From Paracidovorax wautersii (lineage in GTDB: Bacteria > Pseudomonadota > Gammaproteobacteria > Burkholderiales > Burkholderiaceae_C): 64,000 bases of DNA. Made by a program: the position numbers and the translations under genes. Shown piece by piece: positions 37,392-46,806 of the stretch; position 1 is the first letter of the stretch, and the number at the start of each line of letters is the position of its first letter. The stretch lies in contig WNDQ01000001.1 in assembly GCA_009912175.1 (NCBI GenBank), forward strand, positions 62,001 to 126,000. The letters run 5' to 3'. The notes beneath the pieces were generated by a model. The model ran no database searches. It saw only the letters and a list, made by a program, of their open reading frames with translations, and had not been told where the DNA came from.

Positions 37392-39533
37392 ATGGACATC
37401 CGTCTCGACACCCCTGCCTTCGCACGCCGTGCCGCCGCGCCGTGGCGGGCCTATTTCGCTGCCCGGCTCTCGCCGCTGCCGCTGCTGTTGCTGAGCGCCT
37501 TCGCGCAGGCCCAGACACCGGCCGCCGTGCAAGCCACCACGGGCGATGCCGCCGCCGAGGCGCCCGTGCTGGCGCCGGTCTTCGTCACCGCCAACCCACT
37601 CGGGTCGGCCAACCTGACGGCACCCGCCACGGCGCTTTATGGCGACGCGCTGATGCTGCGCCAGGGCGCCTCGCTGGGCGCCACGCTCAATGGCCTGCCG
37701 GGCGTGTCCACCACGACTTACGGTCCCATGGTGGGCCGCCCGGTGATTCGCGGCATGGACGGCGACCGCATCCGCCTGCTGCAGAACGGGCTGGGCGTCT
37801 GGGACGCGTCCTCGCTGTCCTATGACCACGCCGTGCCGCAAGAGGCCATGAGCGTCGAACGTGTCGAAATCGTGCGTGGTCCGGCGGCGCTGCTGTATGG
37901 CGGCAATGCGGTGGGCGGCGTGGTCAACACCATCGACAACCGCATTCCGCGCGAGCCCATCCAGGGCGTCTCGGGCGGGATCGACACCAGTTTCGACAGC
38001 GCCAACAGCGGCAAGGCGGGCTCGGCCCGGCTGGAAGCCGGCAATGGCCAGCTCGCGCTGCACGCCGACGTCTTCGACCGCCAGACCGACGCGGTGCGCA
38101 TTCCGGGCTATGCCCGCTCGGCCGCGCTGCGGGCAGCCGACGCCAATGCCGACGGCACGGGCGACGAGGCACGCGGGCGCCTGCCCAACAGCGACGGCCG
38201 CTGGCACGGCGGCGCGCTGGGTGGCTCCTACACCTGGGCCGACGGCTATGCCGGTCTGTCGTACAACGGTTATCAAGCCAACTACGGCTCGGTGGCCGAA
38301 GAGTCGGTGCGGCTGCGCATGAAGCAGGACCACGTGGCCTTCGCCTCGGAAGTGCGCAACCTGCAGGGCCCGTTCACGCAGGTCAAGCTCGATGCCGGCT
38401 ACACCGACTACGAACACCGCGAGATCGACGACGGCCAGACGGGCACGACCTTTCGCAACCACGGCTACGACGCGCGCGTCGAGGCGCGGCACCGCAAGGT
38501 CGGTCCCTTCGAAGGCGCGGTGGGTTTGCAGTTGAGCCAGTCGACCTTCTCGGCCCTGGGCGACGAAGCCCTGGTGCCGACCACGCGCACCCGCAGCATC
38601 GGCGTCTTCGGCCTGGAGCAATGGCAGGCGAGCACCGCGCTGTCGCTCAGCCTGGGCGCGCGCCTGGACCATGTGTCGCTGACGCCGGCCGCCGGCGGGC
38701 TCGACAAATTTGCCGATGCCCAGTCGCGCAGCTTCGACACACGCAGCCTGGCGCTGGGCGGCATTTACCAACTGGCGCCGGCCTGGTCGCTGGCCAGCAA
38801 CCTGTCCTATACCGAGCGCGCGCCGGTGCTCTACGAGCTGTACGCCAACGGCCCGCACGATGCCACGGGTCAGTACCTGATTGGCGACCCGAATGCCGGC
38901 AAAGAAAAGGCCGTTTCGACCGACCTGGCCCTGCGTTACGCGGCCGGCCCCAACAAGGCCAGCGTCGGCGTGTTCTACAACCGCTTTCGCAACTACCTGA
39001 CCGAATTCAACACCGGCCGCCAGGTCGATGACGACGGCGAGGTCGTGGCACCGGGCGCCGACGATGCGCTGGCCGAGGCCGTCTACCGCGGCGTGCGCGC
39101 CGAGTTCTACGGCGTCGAGCTTGAAAGCAAGCGGCGCGTGTGGGATCAGGGCGGCCACCAGGTCGATCTGGAACTCAATGGCGACTACACCCGCGCACGC
39201 AACCGCGACACGGGCGAGGCGCTGCCGCGCATCGCGCCACTGCGTTCCACGGTGGCCGCCAACTACAGCTACGGCCCTTATGGCGCACGCGTCGATGTCC
39301 AGCACGCCTGGCGCCAGAATCACGTACCCAGCAACGACCTGCCCACGGCCGGCTACACCTCGCTGGGCCTGACCCTGACCTACAAATTCCGCATGGGGCG
39401 CAGCGACTGGCTGGCCTACCTGCGCGGCGACAACCTGACCAACCAGGAGATCCGCTACGCCAGCTCGGTGGTGCGCGACCTGGCGCCGCAGGCCGGGCGC
39501 AGCGTCAAGGTCGGCCTGCGCGGCGCGTTCTGA
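37392..39533 (+). CDS. TonB-dependent outer-membrane receptor, ZnuD-like
   Basis: 713 aa. Long signal peptide (to AFAQA), a TonB-box-like start (APVFVTAN), plug domain with GRPVIRGMDGDRIRLLQNG, DHAVPQEAMSVERVEIVRGP and LLYGGNAVGGVVN, and a 22-strand barrel ending in aromatic-rich KVGLRGAF. The plug resembles the ZnuD/TdfJ zinc-receptor group more than siderophore receptors; substrate zinc or another metal is an inference. Monocistronic, divergent from groESL. Confidence 0.87.
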   Translation: MDIRLDTPAFARRAAAPWRAYFAARLSPLPLLLLSAFAQAQTPAAVQATTGDAAAEAPVLAPVFVTANPLGSANLTAPATALYGDALMLRQGASLGATLNGLPGVSTTTYGPMVGRPVIRGMDGDRIRLLQNGLGVWDASSLSYDHAVPQEAMSVERVEIVRGPAALLYGGNAVGGVVNTIDNRIPREPIQGVSGGIDTSFDSANSGKAGSARLEAGNGQLALHADVFDRQTDAVRIPGYARSAALRAADANADGTGDEARGRLPNSDGRWHGGALGGSYTWADGYAGLSYNGYQANYGSVAEESVRLRMKQDHVAFASEVRNLQGPFTQVKLDAGYTDYEHREIDDGQTGTTFRNHGYDARVEARHRKVGPFEGAVGLQLSQSTFSALGDEALVPTTRTRSIGVFGLEQWQASTALSLSLGARLDHVSLTPAAGGLDKFADAQSRSFDTRSLALGGIYQLAPAWSLASNLSYTERAPVLYELYANGPHDATGQYLIGDPNAGKEKAVSTDLALRYAAGPNKASVGVFYNRFRNYLTEFNTGRQVDDDGEVVAPGADDALAEAVYRGVRAEFYGVELESKRRVWDQGGHQVDLELNGDYTRARNRDTGEALPRIAPLRSTVAANYSYGPYGARVDVQHAWRQNHVPSNDLPTAGYTSLGLTLTYKFRMGRSDWLAYLRGDNLTNQEIRYASSVVRDLAPQAGRSVKVGLRGAF

Positions 39534-39560
39534 ACCGCGCCCTGCGGTTGGCGACCGGGG

Positions 39561-41126
39561 TCAATGCGCCCCGGATGCCGCATCGGCACCGCCGCCGGCG
39601 GCACCGCGGCGCGGCGGACTGGCCAGCCAGACCAGCGGGATCAGCAGCAGGAACAGGATGGCCGAGGCGTAGAACACGTCGTTGGCCGCCAGCATGAAGG
39701 CCTGCTGGTTGACCAGCCGGTCGATCTGCGCGAGCGCCTGGCTGCTGCTCAGGCCACCCGCCTGCAGGCCCTGCAGCGCCTGGTTGGCCGGGCCGCTGCC
39801 GGCCGTCAGGCTCTCGACCAGCTGGGCGTGGTGCAGCGTGGCGCGCCGCTCCCACAGCGTGGTCGCGATCGACGTGCCGACCGCGCCCGCCGTGATCCGC
39901 ACGAAGTTCGACAGGCCCGAGGCCGCCGGCACACGCTCGGGCGGCAGGCCCGAGAGCGTGAGCGTGAGCAGCGGGATGAAGAAGAACGCCATGGCCACGC
40001 CCTGGACCAGGGTCGGGATCATGATGGTCCAGAAGTCGGCCTGGGTGTTGAAGTTCGAGCGCATCCACAGCACCAGCCCGAAGACCAGGAAGGAGAAGGT
40101 GGCGTAGACGCGCGGATCGACCCGGTTCACCGTCTTGCCCACGAAGGGCGAGAGCACGATGGCCAGCAGCCCGACCGGCGCCATGGCCAGGCCCGCGTCG
40201 GTGGCGGTGTAGCCCATGTACTGCTGCAGCCACAGCGGCAGCAGCACCACGTTGCCGAAGAACAGCCCGTAGCCGACCGAGATCGCCAGCTTGCCAGCCC
40301 AGAAGTTGCGCAGCTTGAACAGCGACAGATCGACCACCGGATGGCGGTCGGTCAGCTCCCACACCAGGAAGAAGGCCAGCCCCACGACGGCCACGACGGC
40401 GCAGCCCAGCACCAGCGGCGACTCGAACCAGTCGTGCTCCTTGCCGATGTCGAGCATGACCTGCATGGCCCCGACCCAGATCACCAGCAATGCCAGCCCG
40501 ATGCTGTCGATGGGCAACTGCCGCGTAGGCGTTTCGCGGTGGCGAAAGATGCGCCAGGTCACGAACACCGCGCCAATGCCGATCGGCACGTTGATGTAGA
40601 AGATCCACGGCCAGGTCATGTGGTCGGTGATCCAGCCGCCCAGCAGCGGCCCCATCACGGGCGCGACCAGCGTGGTCATGGACCACATCGCCATCGCCAG
40701 CCCCGCCAGCGCCTTGGGGTAGCTGCTCAGCAGCAGGGTCTGCGACAGCGGGATCATCGGCCCGGCCACAAAGCCCTGCAGCACACGAAACGCGATCAGC
40801 GTGGTCATGTTGGGTGCCAGGCCGCACAGCCACGACGCCAGCACGAACAGCGCCACGCTGGCCACGAACAGGCGCACCTGCCCGAAGCGCTGCGACAGCC
40901 AGCCGGTCAGCGGTACCGAGATGGCATTGGCCACGGCGAAGCTGGTGATCACCCAGGTGCCCTGGGTGGCGCTCACGCCCAGGTCGCCCGAGATGGCGGG
41001 CAGCGAGACGTTGGCGATCGAGGTGTCGAGCACGTTCATGAAGACGGCGGCCGACAAGGCCAGCGTTCCCCAGTTGCGTGCCGCGCCGCTCAGCGGCGGA
41101 TGGACAGCGGAAGCGGGTGTGGCCAT
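39561..41126 (-). CDS. emrB: DHA2 family (EmrB/QacA) multidrug efflux MFS permease
   Basis: 521 aa, 14 membrane helices. VLDTSIANVSLPAISGDLG is the DHA2 motif D1, LSQRFGQVRLFVASV is motif A, and GPLLGGWITDHMTWPWIFYINVPIG is motif C with the EmrB-type extension. Third pump gene after marR, nodT and emrA; 2 bp from emrA. Confidence 0.93.
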   Translation of the reverse strand: MATPASAVHPPLSGAARNWGTLALSAAVFMNVLDTSIANVSLPAISGDLGVSATQGTWVITSFAVANAISVPLTGWLSQRFGQVRLFVASVALFVLASWLCGLAPNMTTLIAFRVLQGFVAGPMIPLSQTLLLSSYPKALAGLAMAMWSMTTLVAPVMGPLLGGWITDHMTWPWIFYINVPIGIGAVFVTWRIFRHRETPTRQLPIDSIGLALLVIWVGAMQVMLDIGKEHDWFESPLVLGCAVVAVVGLAFFLVWELTDRHPVVDLSLFKLRNFWAGKLAISVGYGLFFGNVVLLPLWLQQYMGYTATDAGLAMAPVGLLAIVLSPFVGKTVNRVDPRVYATFSFLVFGLVLWMRSNFNTQADFWTIMIPTLVQGVAMAFFFIPLLTLTLSGLPPERVPAASGLSNFVRITAGAVGTSIATTLWERRATLHHAQLVESLTAGSGPANQALQGLQAGGLSSSQALAQIDRLVNQQAFMLAANDVFYASAILFLLLIPLVWLASPPRRGAAGGGADAASGAH

Positions 41127-41128
41127 GG

Positions 41129-42406
41129 TTACATCAGGGTGCCGTGCGCACCGCCCTTGCCTGCCCCGCCCGTGGCGTTCAGCGGTTTGCCGGCGTTGGC
41201 GGCAATCACCCGGGCGATGGCTTCATCGGCGCCCTTGTCCTGCTCGGCATAGACCTCGGTCTGCGCGGCGGGCTGCTGGCGCGGTGCATCGGCCAGGAAC
41301 TTGCCGTCCTGCTTGGAGATGTCCACGGTCACGTCCATGGACAGGCCCACGCGCAGCGGGTGCTCGGCCAGTTGTTTGGCGTCGAGCAGCACACGCACGG
41401 GCACACGCTGCACCACCTTGATCCAGTTGCCCGTGGCGTTCTGGGCCGGCAGCAGCGAGAACGCGGCCCCCGTGCCGACACCCAGGCCGGCGATCTGGCC
41501 GTCGTACTCGACCTTGCCGCCATACACGTCGGCAGTGAGCTTGACGGGCTGGCCGATGCGCAGGTTGCGCAACTGGTTTTCCTTGAAGTTGGCGTCGACC
41601 CACAACTGGTCCAGCGGCACCACGGTCATGAGTTGCGCGCCGGGCGCCACACGCTGGCCGACCTGCACCGACCGCTTGGCCACGAAGCCGTCGACGGGCG
41701 AGGGCAGCTCGGTGCGCTGCAGGGCCAGATAGGCTTCGCGCAGCTTGGCGGCGGCCGTCTGCACGCTGGGGTTCGACGCCACCTCGGTGCCGTCGGTCAG
41801 CGACTGGTTGCTGGCCAGTTGCTCGCGCGCGGCCTGGGTCGCGGCCTCGGCCGAGGCCAGTGCGGCGCGTGCGGTTTCCAGCTGGCTTTGCGCATGGTCC
41901 AGCTCTTCCTTGGAGACGGCGCTGTTGCCCTGCAGGATCTGGCGGCGGCGCAGGTCGTCAGCGGCGCGGCGCACGTCGTTGCGCGCGCGCACGGCGTCGG
42001 CCTCGCGCAGGGTCACCTGCGCGGCCAGCGAGCCGTTGTTCACGTACAGCGTGCGGGCCTGGCGCACGGCCTGCGCCAGATTGGCCTCGGCCTGCGCGTA
42101 GGCCACGCGCGCGTCGGCCGGATCGAGCCGCACCAGGACCTGGCCGGCATGCACGAGGTCGGTCTCGTCGGCCAGGATGCCCTGAACCGTGCCCGCCGTC
42201 TGCGGCGTGATCTGGACGATGTTGCCCTGCACGTAGGCGTTGTCGGTGTTTTCGTAATGGCTGGCGACCAGCCATTCGTAGGCGCCCCAGGCCAGGCCGG
42301 CGATGACGACGACCGCCGCCACGCGCGTGAACAGCTTGCGGCGCTGCCCGGGCGCTTGCGCCGGATCGTTCTGGGCGGGGGTGGGAGACGTGGTGTTGTT
42401 GCTCAT
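41129..42406 (-). CDS. emrA: EmrA/HlyD membrane fusion protein
   Basis: 425 aa. One N-terminal membrane helix (VAAVVVIAGLAWGAYEWLV), an EmrA-type lipoyl half (NAYVQGNIVQITPQTAGTVQGI), a long alpha-helical hairpin (residues ~100-215) and the second lipoyl half (SPVDGFVAKRSVQVGQRVAPG). Bridges the EmrB pump to the outer-membrane channel. ATG 42406 preferred over an upstream TTG. Confidence 0.92.
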   Translation of the reverse strand: MSNNTTSPTPAQNDPAQAPGQRRKLFTRVAAVVVIAGLAWGAYEWLVASHYENTDNAYVQGNIVQITPQTAGTVQGILADETDLVHAGQVLVRLDPADARVAYAQAEANLAQAVRQARTLYVNNGSLAAQVTLREADAVRARNDVRRAADDLRRRQILQGNSAVSKEELDHAQSQLETARAALASAEAATQAAREQLASNQSLTDGTEVASNPSVQTAAAKLREAYLALQRTELPSPVDGFVAKRSVQVGQRVAPGAQLMTVVPLDQLWVDANFKENQLRNLRIGQPVKLTADVYGGKVEYDGQIAGLGVGTGAAFSLLPAQNATGNWIKVVQRVPVRVLLDAKQLAEHPLRVGLSMDVTVDISKQDGKFLADAPRQQPAAQTEVYAEQDKGADEAIARVIAANAGKPLNATGGAGKGGAHGTLM

Positions 42407-42483
42407 GTTTTGACTCGTCTGCAAGGTCGGGTAGGGGATGGCATGGCGCTTTCACGGGTGGGCGCCATGCCGATGTCTTGGGC

Positions 42484-44012
42484 TCAGTTCGGCGCCTTCA
42501 GCGCCACCGAAGGCGCGGCGCCGGCCGTGGCGGCGTCCTCTGCATAGCCGCCGCCCAGCGCGTGCGCCAGCGCCACGCGGGTCTGCAGCGCGCGCGCGGC
42601 CAGGTCGACCGACAGGCGCCGCTGCGTCAGCACGTTGGTCTCGGCCGTCAGCACGCTCAGGTAGTTGCCCAGGCCGGCGGCGTAGCGCTGGCGGGCAATG
42701 TCGTAGGCGCTTTCGGCCGTGGCGGTGGCATCGGCCTGCTCGGTCTGCTGCCGCCCGACCGAGGCCACGGACGCCAGTTGATCGGCCACGTCGTGCACGG
42801 CGTCGATCACGGTCTGGTTGTAGTTCTCCACGGCCGCGTCGTAGTCGGCCGACGTGCCGCGCAGGTTGGCGCGCAACCGCCCGCCCTCGAAGATCGGCAG
42901 CGTGATGGCCGGCCCCACGCCCCACTGGCGGCTGCTCGACTCCATCCAGTGGTTGAAGCCCAGGCTAGACAGGCCCACGAAGGCCGTCAGATTGACGTCG
43001 GGGTAGAAACGCGCCTTGGCTTCGGCGATGCCTTGCTGCACGGCCTCGACGCGCCAGCGCGCCGCCACCACGTCGGCACGGCGGCCCAGCAGGCTGGCCG
43101 GCAGGCTCTGCGGCAGGGCGGGCAGGCGCAGTTGCGCCAGGTCGCCGGCCTCGATCTGCGCGGCGCGCGCGGGCTGGCCCACCAGCGCGGCCAGCGCGTT
43201 GCGGGTCAGCGCCACCTGCTCGCGCAGTTGTTCGATCTGGGTGCGGGTCTCAGGCAGGCCGCCCTCGCTCTGGCGCACTTCCAGGCGGGTGTCCAGCCCG
43301 GCTTCGAAGCGGTCCTTGACGATGGTCAGCGTCTCGTTGCGCTGCGCCAGCGCGCGCTCGGCCACGACCAGCTGGTCCTGCAGGCGCGCCAGTTGCACAT
43401 AGTTCTGCACCACCTGGCTGGCCAGCAGGATGCGCGCGGCCTGCGCGTCGGCCTGCGCCGCCCGGGCCGAACCGATGGCCGACTCCAGCGCGGCCCGGTT
43501 GCGGCCGAACAGGTCCAACTCCCAGCCCAGGTTGAGCTGCGCCAGCGCGTTGTTCTGGATGGAGCCGGCCAGGGGCGGCGGCACCGCGCCGTTGGCGGTG
43601 TAGCGCTGGCGCGTGGCCTCGACATCACCCGTGATCTGGGGCAAGTCGGCGGCCCGGACCACCTGCGGGCCCAGGCCTTGTCGAGCCGGGCCTGCGCCAG
43701 CCGGATGCTCGGGCTGCCCTGCAGCGCCTCGTCCACCAGCGCATTCAGGCGGGCATCGCCCAAAGCCTGCCACCACTGGGCGCCCGAGGCGTCGAGCAGC
43801 GCGGCCGCGTCGCTGGCGTTGGCCGTGGCGGCCGTCACGGGCGGCAGCCCGAGCGAGTCGGCGCTGCGCATCTGCGCCTGGGTGTGGATGCCGGCCATGT
43901 CGGCACAGGCCGCCAGCAGCACGGCCGCCGCCACGGCAGTGGCGCCCGCCCGCACGCTGCGCGCGCGCAGCCGCAGGCCGCTGCCGTGCGCAAAAGTCGA
44001 TCGTAAGGTCAT
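42484..44012 (-). pseudogene. NodT/OprM-type outer-membrane efflux lipoprotein, frameshifted
   Basis: Efflux outer-membrane channel. The N-terminal part (MTLRSTFAHGSG, lipobox LAAC at Cys36, QWWQALGDARLNALVDEAL, SIRLAQARLDKA) is in one frame and the remaining ~370 residues (PQVVRAADLPQITGDVEA, LDLFGRNRAALESAIG, RRADVVAARWRVEAVQ) are in another. The switch lies at 43665-43680 in a CCTGGGCCC stretch; one base missing or two extra repairs it. Everything else is intact, including the operon context with MarR and EmrAB, so this may be a sequencing error. Confidence 0.85.
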
Positions 44013-44014
44013 GG

Positions 44015-44551
44015 TCAAGAGCTCTTCTGGGTTTTGTCTGAGCCGGTTCCCGCTGCCGCAGACACGGACGCCGGGGCCGACATGTTGTTTTCCACCGTGG
44101 AAAGAACGCGTTGGAGATAGGACTTGAACTGGCGGACTTCGTCCGGCGCCAGGTCGGCCAGCGCCTGCTCGTTGAGCTCACGCAGCATGGCCGGAAGCTG
44201 GCTGGCCGCGCTCTGCCCCTGGGGCGTGAGTTCGAGGTTGACCACACGCCGGTCGTCGCGCGAACGCACGCGCTGCACAAAGCCCTTGGCCTCCAGGCGG
44301 TCGAGCATGCGCGTCATGCCGCCGGCGCTCTGCATGCAGTCGCGCGACAGTGCCGCCGCCGTGCTGACCTGGCCCGAAGCCAGCCGCGCCACCGGCATCC
44401 ACTGCGCCTCGGTCAGGCCCACGGCTTCCGTGCGGCGATCCATTTCCGCACGGATGTGCATCAGGATCGCCTTCATCAGCCAGCCCGCGCTGTCACGCGG
44501 GTGAGAGTGGTATTGCTGGCTGTTCGGCCCGGAAGCGCTGTGTTCAGTCAT
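44015..44551 (-). CDS. MarR family transcriptional regulator
   Basis: 178 aa. Winged HTH: QVSTAAALSRDCMQSAGGMTRMLDRLEAKGFVQRVRS with the wing SRDDRRVVNLELT. First gene of the operon with nodT, emrA, emrB (2 bp before nodT), so most likely the local repressor (EmrR/MprA-like) responding to pump substrates. Confidence 0.92.
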   Translation of the reverse strand: MTEHSASGPNSQQYHSHPRDSAGWLMKAILMHIRAEMDRRTEAVGLTEAQWMPVARLASGQVSTAAALSRDCMQSAGGMTRMLDRLEAKGFVQRVRSRDDRRVVNLELTPQGQSAASQLPAMLRELNEQALADLAPDEVRQFKSYLQRVLSTVENNMSAPASVSAAAGTGSDKTQKSS

Positions 44552-44564
44552 AAGCCCACCATTT

Positions 44565-44574
44565 TAGTTAACTA
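44565..44574. promoter_or_regulatory. MarR-type palindrome upstream of marR
   Basis: TAGTTAACTA, a perfect palindrome within TTGACTAGTTAACTAAA on the minus strand, 14 bp before the marR start; typical spacing for autorepression. Confidence 0.6.
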
Positions 44575-44719
44575 GTCAATTATTTGCATGTCACTATTTT
44601 CGACTCGGCTATTGACCGACCGGGTTGCATGTCTCTTGTTCTTGCGCCACGCCCGTCGCGATGCCCGTGCCAGAATGACCGGCTTGCCTGTCCACCCCGC
44701 CGATCTGGAGATTCCGTCC

Positions 44720-45697
44720 GTGACATCGCCCTCCCCCGCCAGCCTGCCCACCTACGAGGACGTGGCCGCCGCCGTCACCCGCCTGCACGGCCACGCGCAC
44801 CGCACGCCCGTGCTGCGCTCGTCCACGCTCGACGCCCGGCTGGGCGCCCAGGTCTTCTTCAAGGCCGAGAATTTCCAGCGCATGGGCGCGTTCAAGTTCC
44901 GCGGCGCCTTCAATGCGCTTTCGCGCTTTTCCGACAGCCAGCGCAAGGCTGGCGTGCTCGCGTTTTCATCGGGTAACCATGCGCAGGCCATCGCCCTGTC
45001 GGCCCGGCTGCTGGGCATGCCGGCCGTCATCGTCATGCCCGAGGACGCGCCGGCCGCCAAGATCGCGGCCACCCGGGGCTATGGCGCCGAAGTGGTCACC
45101 TACGACCGCTACACCGCCGACCGCGAGGTGATCAGCCGCCAGATCGCCGCCGAGCGCGGCATGACGCTGATCCCGCCCTACGACCATGCCGACGTCATCG
45201 CCGGCCAGGGCACGGCCGTGCGCGAGCTGATCGAGGACACCGGCCCGCTCGACGTGCTGCTGGTACCGCTGGGCGGCGGCGGGCTGCTGGGCGGCAGCGC
45301 CCTGGCCGCGCGCGCGCTGGCGCCCGCCATCGAGATCTACGGCGTCGAGCCCGAAGCCGGCAACGACGGCCAGCAGTCGCTGCAGCGCGGCGAGATCGTG
45401 CACATCGACACGCCCCGCACCCTGGCCGACGGCGCCCAGACGCAGCACCTGGGCCAGCTCACCTTCGACATCATCCGGCGCGAGGTCAAGGCCGTGCTCA
45501 CCGCCAGCGACGCGCAGCTCGTCGAGGGCGTGCGTTTCTTCGCCGAGCGCATGAAGATCGTGGTCGAGCCCACCGGCGCGCTGGGCCTGGCGGCCGCCTG
45601 CCACGCCGGCCTGGACCTGTGCGACAAGCGTGTGGGCGTGCTCATCAGCGGCGGCAACGTCGACCTGGCACGCTGGGCGAGCCTGCTGGGCGGCTGA
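44720..45697 (+). CDS. PLP-dependent threonine/serine dehydratase-like ammonia-lyase (threo-3-hydroxyaspartate type)
   Basis: 325 aa fold-type II PLP enzyme. Lys in [28 protein letters not shown] phosphate/substrate loop, GGGGLLGG glycine loop, [10 protein letters not shown], and a SGGNVD end. The length without ACT domain and the block [14 protein letters not shown] fit threo-3-hydroxy-L-aspartate ammonia-lyase or serine racemase/dehydratase more than IlvA. GTG 44720 with GGAG 9 nt upstream is the preferred start; ATG 44675 is an alternative. Confidence 0.85.
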   Translation: MTSPSPASLPTYEDVAAAVTRLHGHAHRTPVLRSSTLDARLGAQVFFKAENFQRMGAFKFRGAFNALSRFSDSQRKAGVLAFSSGNHAQAIALSARLLGMPAVIVMPEDAPAAKIAATRGYGAEVVTYDRYTADREVISRQIAAERGMTLIPPYDHADVIAGQGTAVRELIEDTGPLDVLLVPLGGGGLLGGSALAARALAPAIEIYGVEPEAGNDGQQSLQRGEIVHIDTPRTLADGAQTQHLGQLTFDIIRREVKAVLTASDAQLVEGVRFFAERMKIVVEPTGALGLAAACHAGLDLCDKRVGVLISGGNVDLARWASLLGG

Positions 45698-45710
45698 GCG
45701 ATTCGGACGC

Positions 45711-45747
45711 AAAAAAGCCCGGAGGCCGCAAGGCCTCCGGGCTTTTT
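45711..45747. terminator. Bidirectional terminator
   Basis: AAGCCCGGAGGCC-GCAA-GGCCTCCGGGCTT, with A-run before and TTTTTG after, between convergent genes. Confidence 0.93.
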
Positions 45748-45763
45748 GTCGTGGCGCCGAGGC

Positions 45764-46398
45764 TTACTTCGCGGCCAGCGCGGCTTCGTAGCGGCGCGAG
45801 ACTTCGTCCCAGTTGACGATGTTGAAGAAGGCCGAGATGTAGTCGGGACGGCGGGGTTCTGGTAGTTCAGGTAGTAGGCGTGCTCCCAGACGTCCAGGCC
45901 CAGGACGGGCGTGCCGCCGGACAGGCCCGCGAACTCGCCCATCAGGGGGTTGTCCTGGTTGGCGCTGCTCTCGACCAGCAGCTTGCCGTCGTGGCCCACG
46001 GTCAGCCAGGCCCAGCCGCTGCCGAAACGCGTCTGCGCGGCCTTGGTGAAGCTGTCCTTGAAGGCGTCATAGCCGCCCAGGTCGCTGTCGATGGCTTGCG
46101 CCAGCTTGCCCGTGGGCTTGCCGCCCTTGGCGCTGAGCACGGTCCAGAACAGCGAGTGGTTGGCATGGCCACCACCGTTGTTGCGCACGGCCACGCGGAT
46201 CTTCTCGGGCAGCGCCTTGATGTCGGCGATCAGTTCCTCGACCGGCACTTCCTTGACGCCCGCATCCGTCACGGCGTTGTTCAGGTTGGTCACATAGGTC
46301 TGGTGGTGCTTGCCGTGGTGGATTTCCATCGTGCGCGCATCGAAGTGGGGCTCGAGCGCGTCGTAGGCGTAAGGCAGTGGGGGCAAGGCATAAGCCAT
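45764..46398 (-). pseudogene. sodA: Superoxide dismutase, Mn-type, frameshifted near the 3' end
   Basis: Strongly SodA-like: [21 protein letters not shown] with the metal-ligand His27, [20 protein letters not shown], the Mn-type NQDNPLMG, and [15 protein letters not shown]. After this point the frame changes, and the expected ending [18 protein letters not shown]...AALAAK is read in another frame ending at TAA 45764-45766. The lesion is at a CCCC run (45855-45858 on the plus strand as GGGG), where the homologue pattern predicts two C. As sequenced, the protein would keep all four metal ligands but have a wrong C-terminal tail. Confidence 0.9.
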
Positions 46399-46806
46399 GG
46401 AAAAGCTCCTTGTGGGTCAGTGGTCGTTCAACAAGACAAGAGGCGCCGTGCCCGACCAGCTTTCGGCACGAACGCCATGCAACTCTCAACTTGGGTACCG
46501 AAATGTAATACGACCCGGCGGGTGGGCCGTGGCCTTGGCGGCTTTAACCCGCCTGCCCTCAGCGTTTTACGGCTGGGCGCGCCCGCGGCCGGTTCGGGGG
46601 GAGCCCGCAGTTTCTCAGCGTCCGCGCATCAGGGTCTGTCGGACCGAATGCCGAATGCCGCGCGGCCGAAGCGGCCACGGTCGAGTGCGCGCACACGCCC
46701 GACAAGGCTGCCACCGGACCGCCGACTGGCGCAGAATCAGGCCTGCGCCCAGCCCCCCTTGCTGCAGCCCGCGCGTCCAGCGCGCGGACGAACCCGCCTT
46801 CGTTGT
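46399..46806. other. Intergenic region between sodA and MFS gene
   Basis: 408 bp without a supportable gene. Divergent promoters are expected here. I see a CGTGCC/GGCACG hairpin (about 46448-46471) and otherwise only GC-rich sequence. No SoxR- or Fur-like site recognised. Confidence 0.35.

Noticed and set aside
45337..46398. 353-codon fused frame starting as SOD and running on beyond it
   Set aside because: The extension is antisense to the PLP dehydratase gene and its terminator; it arises only from the frameshift, not from a real fusion protein.
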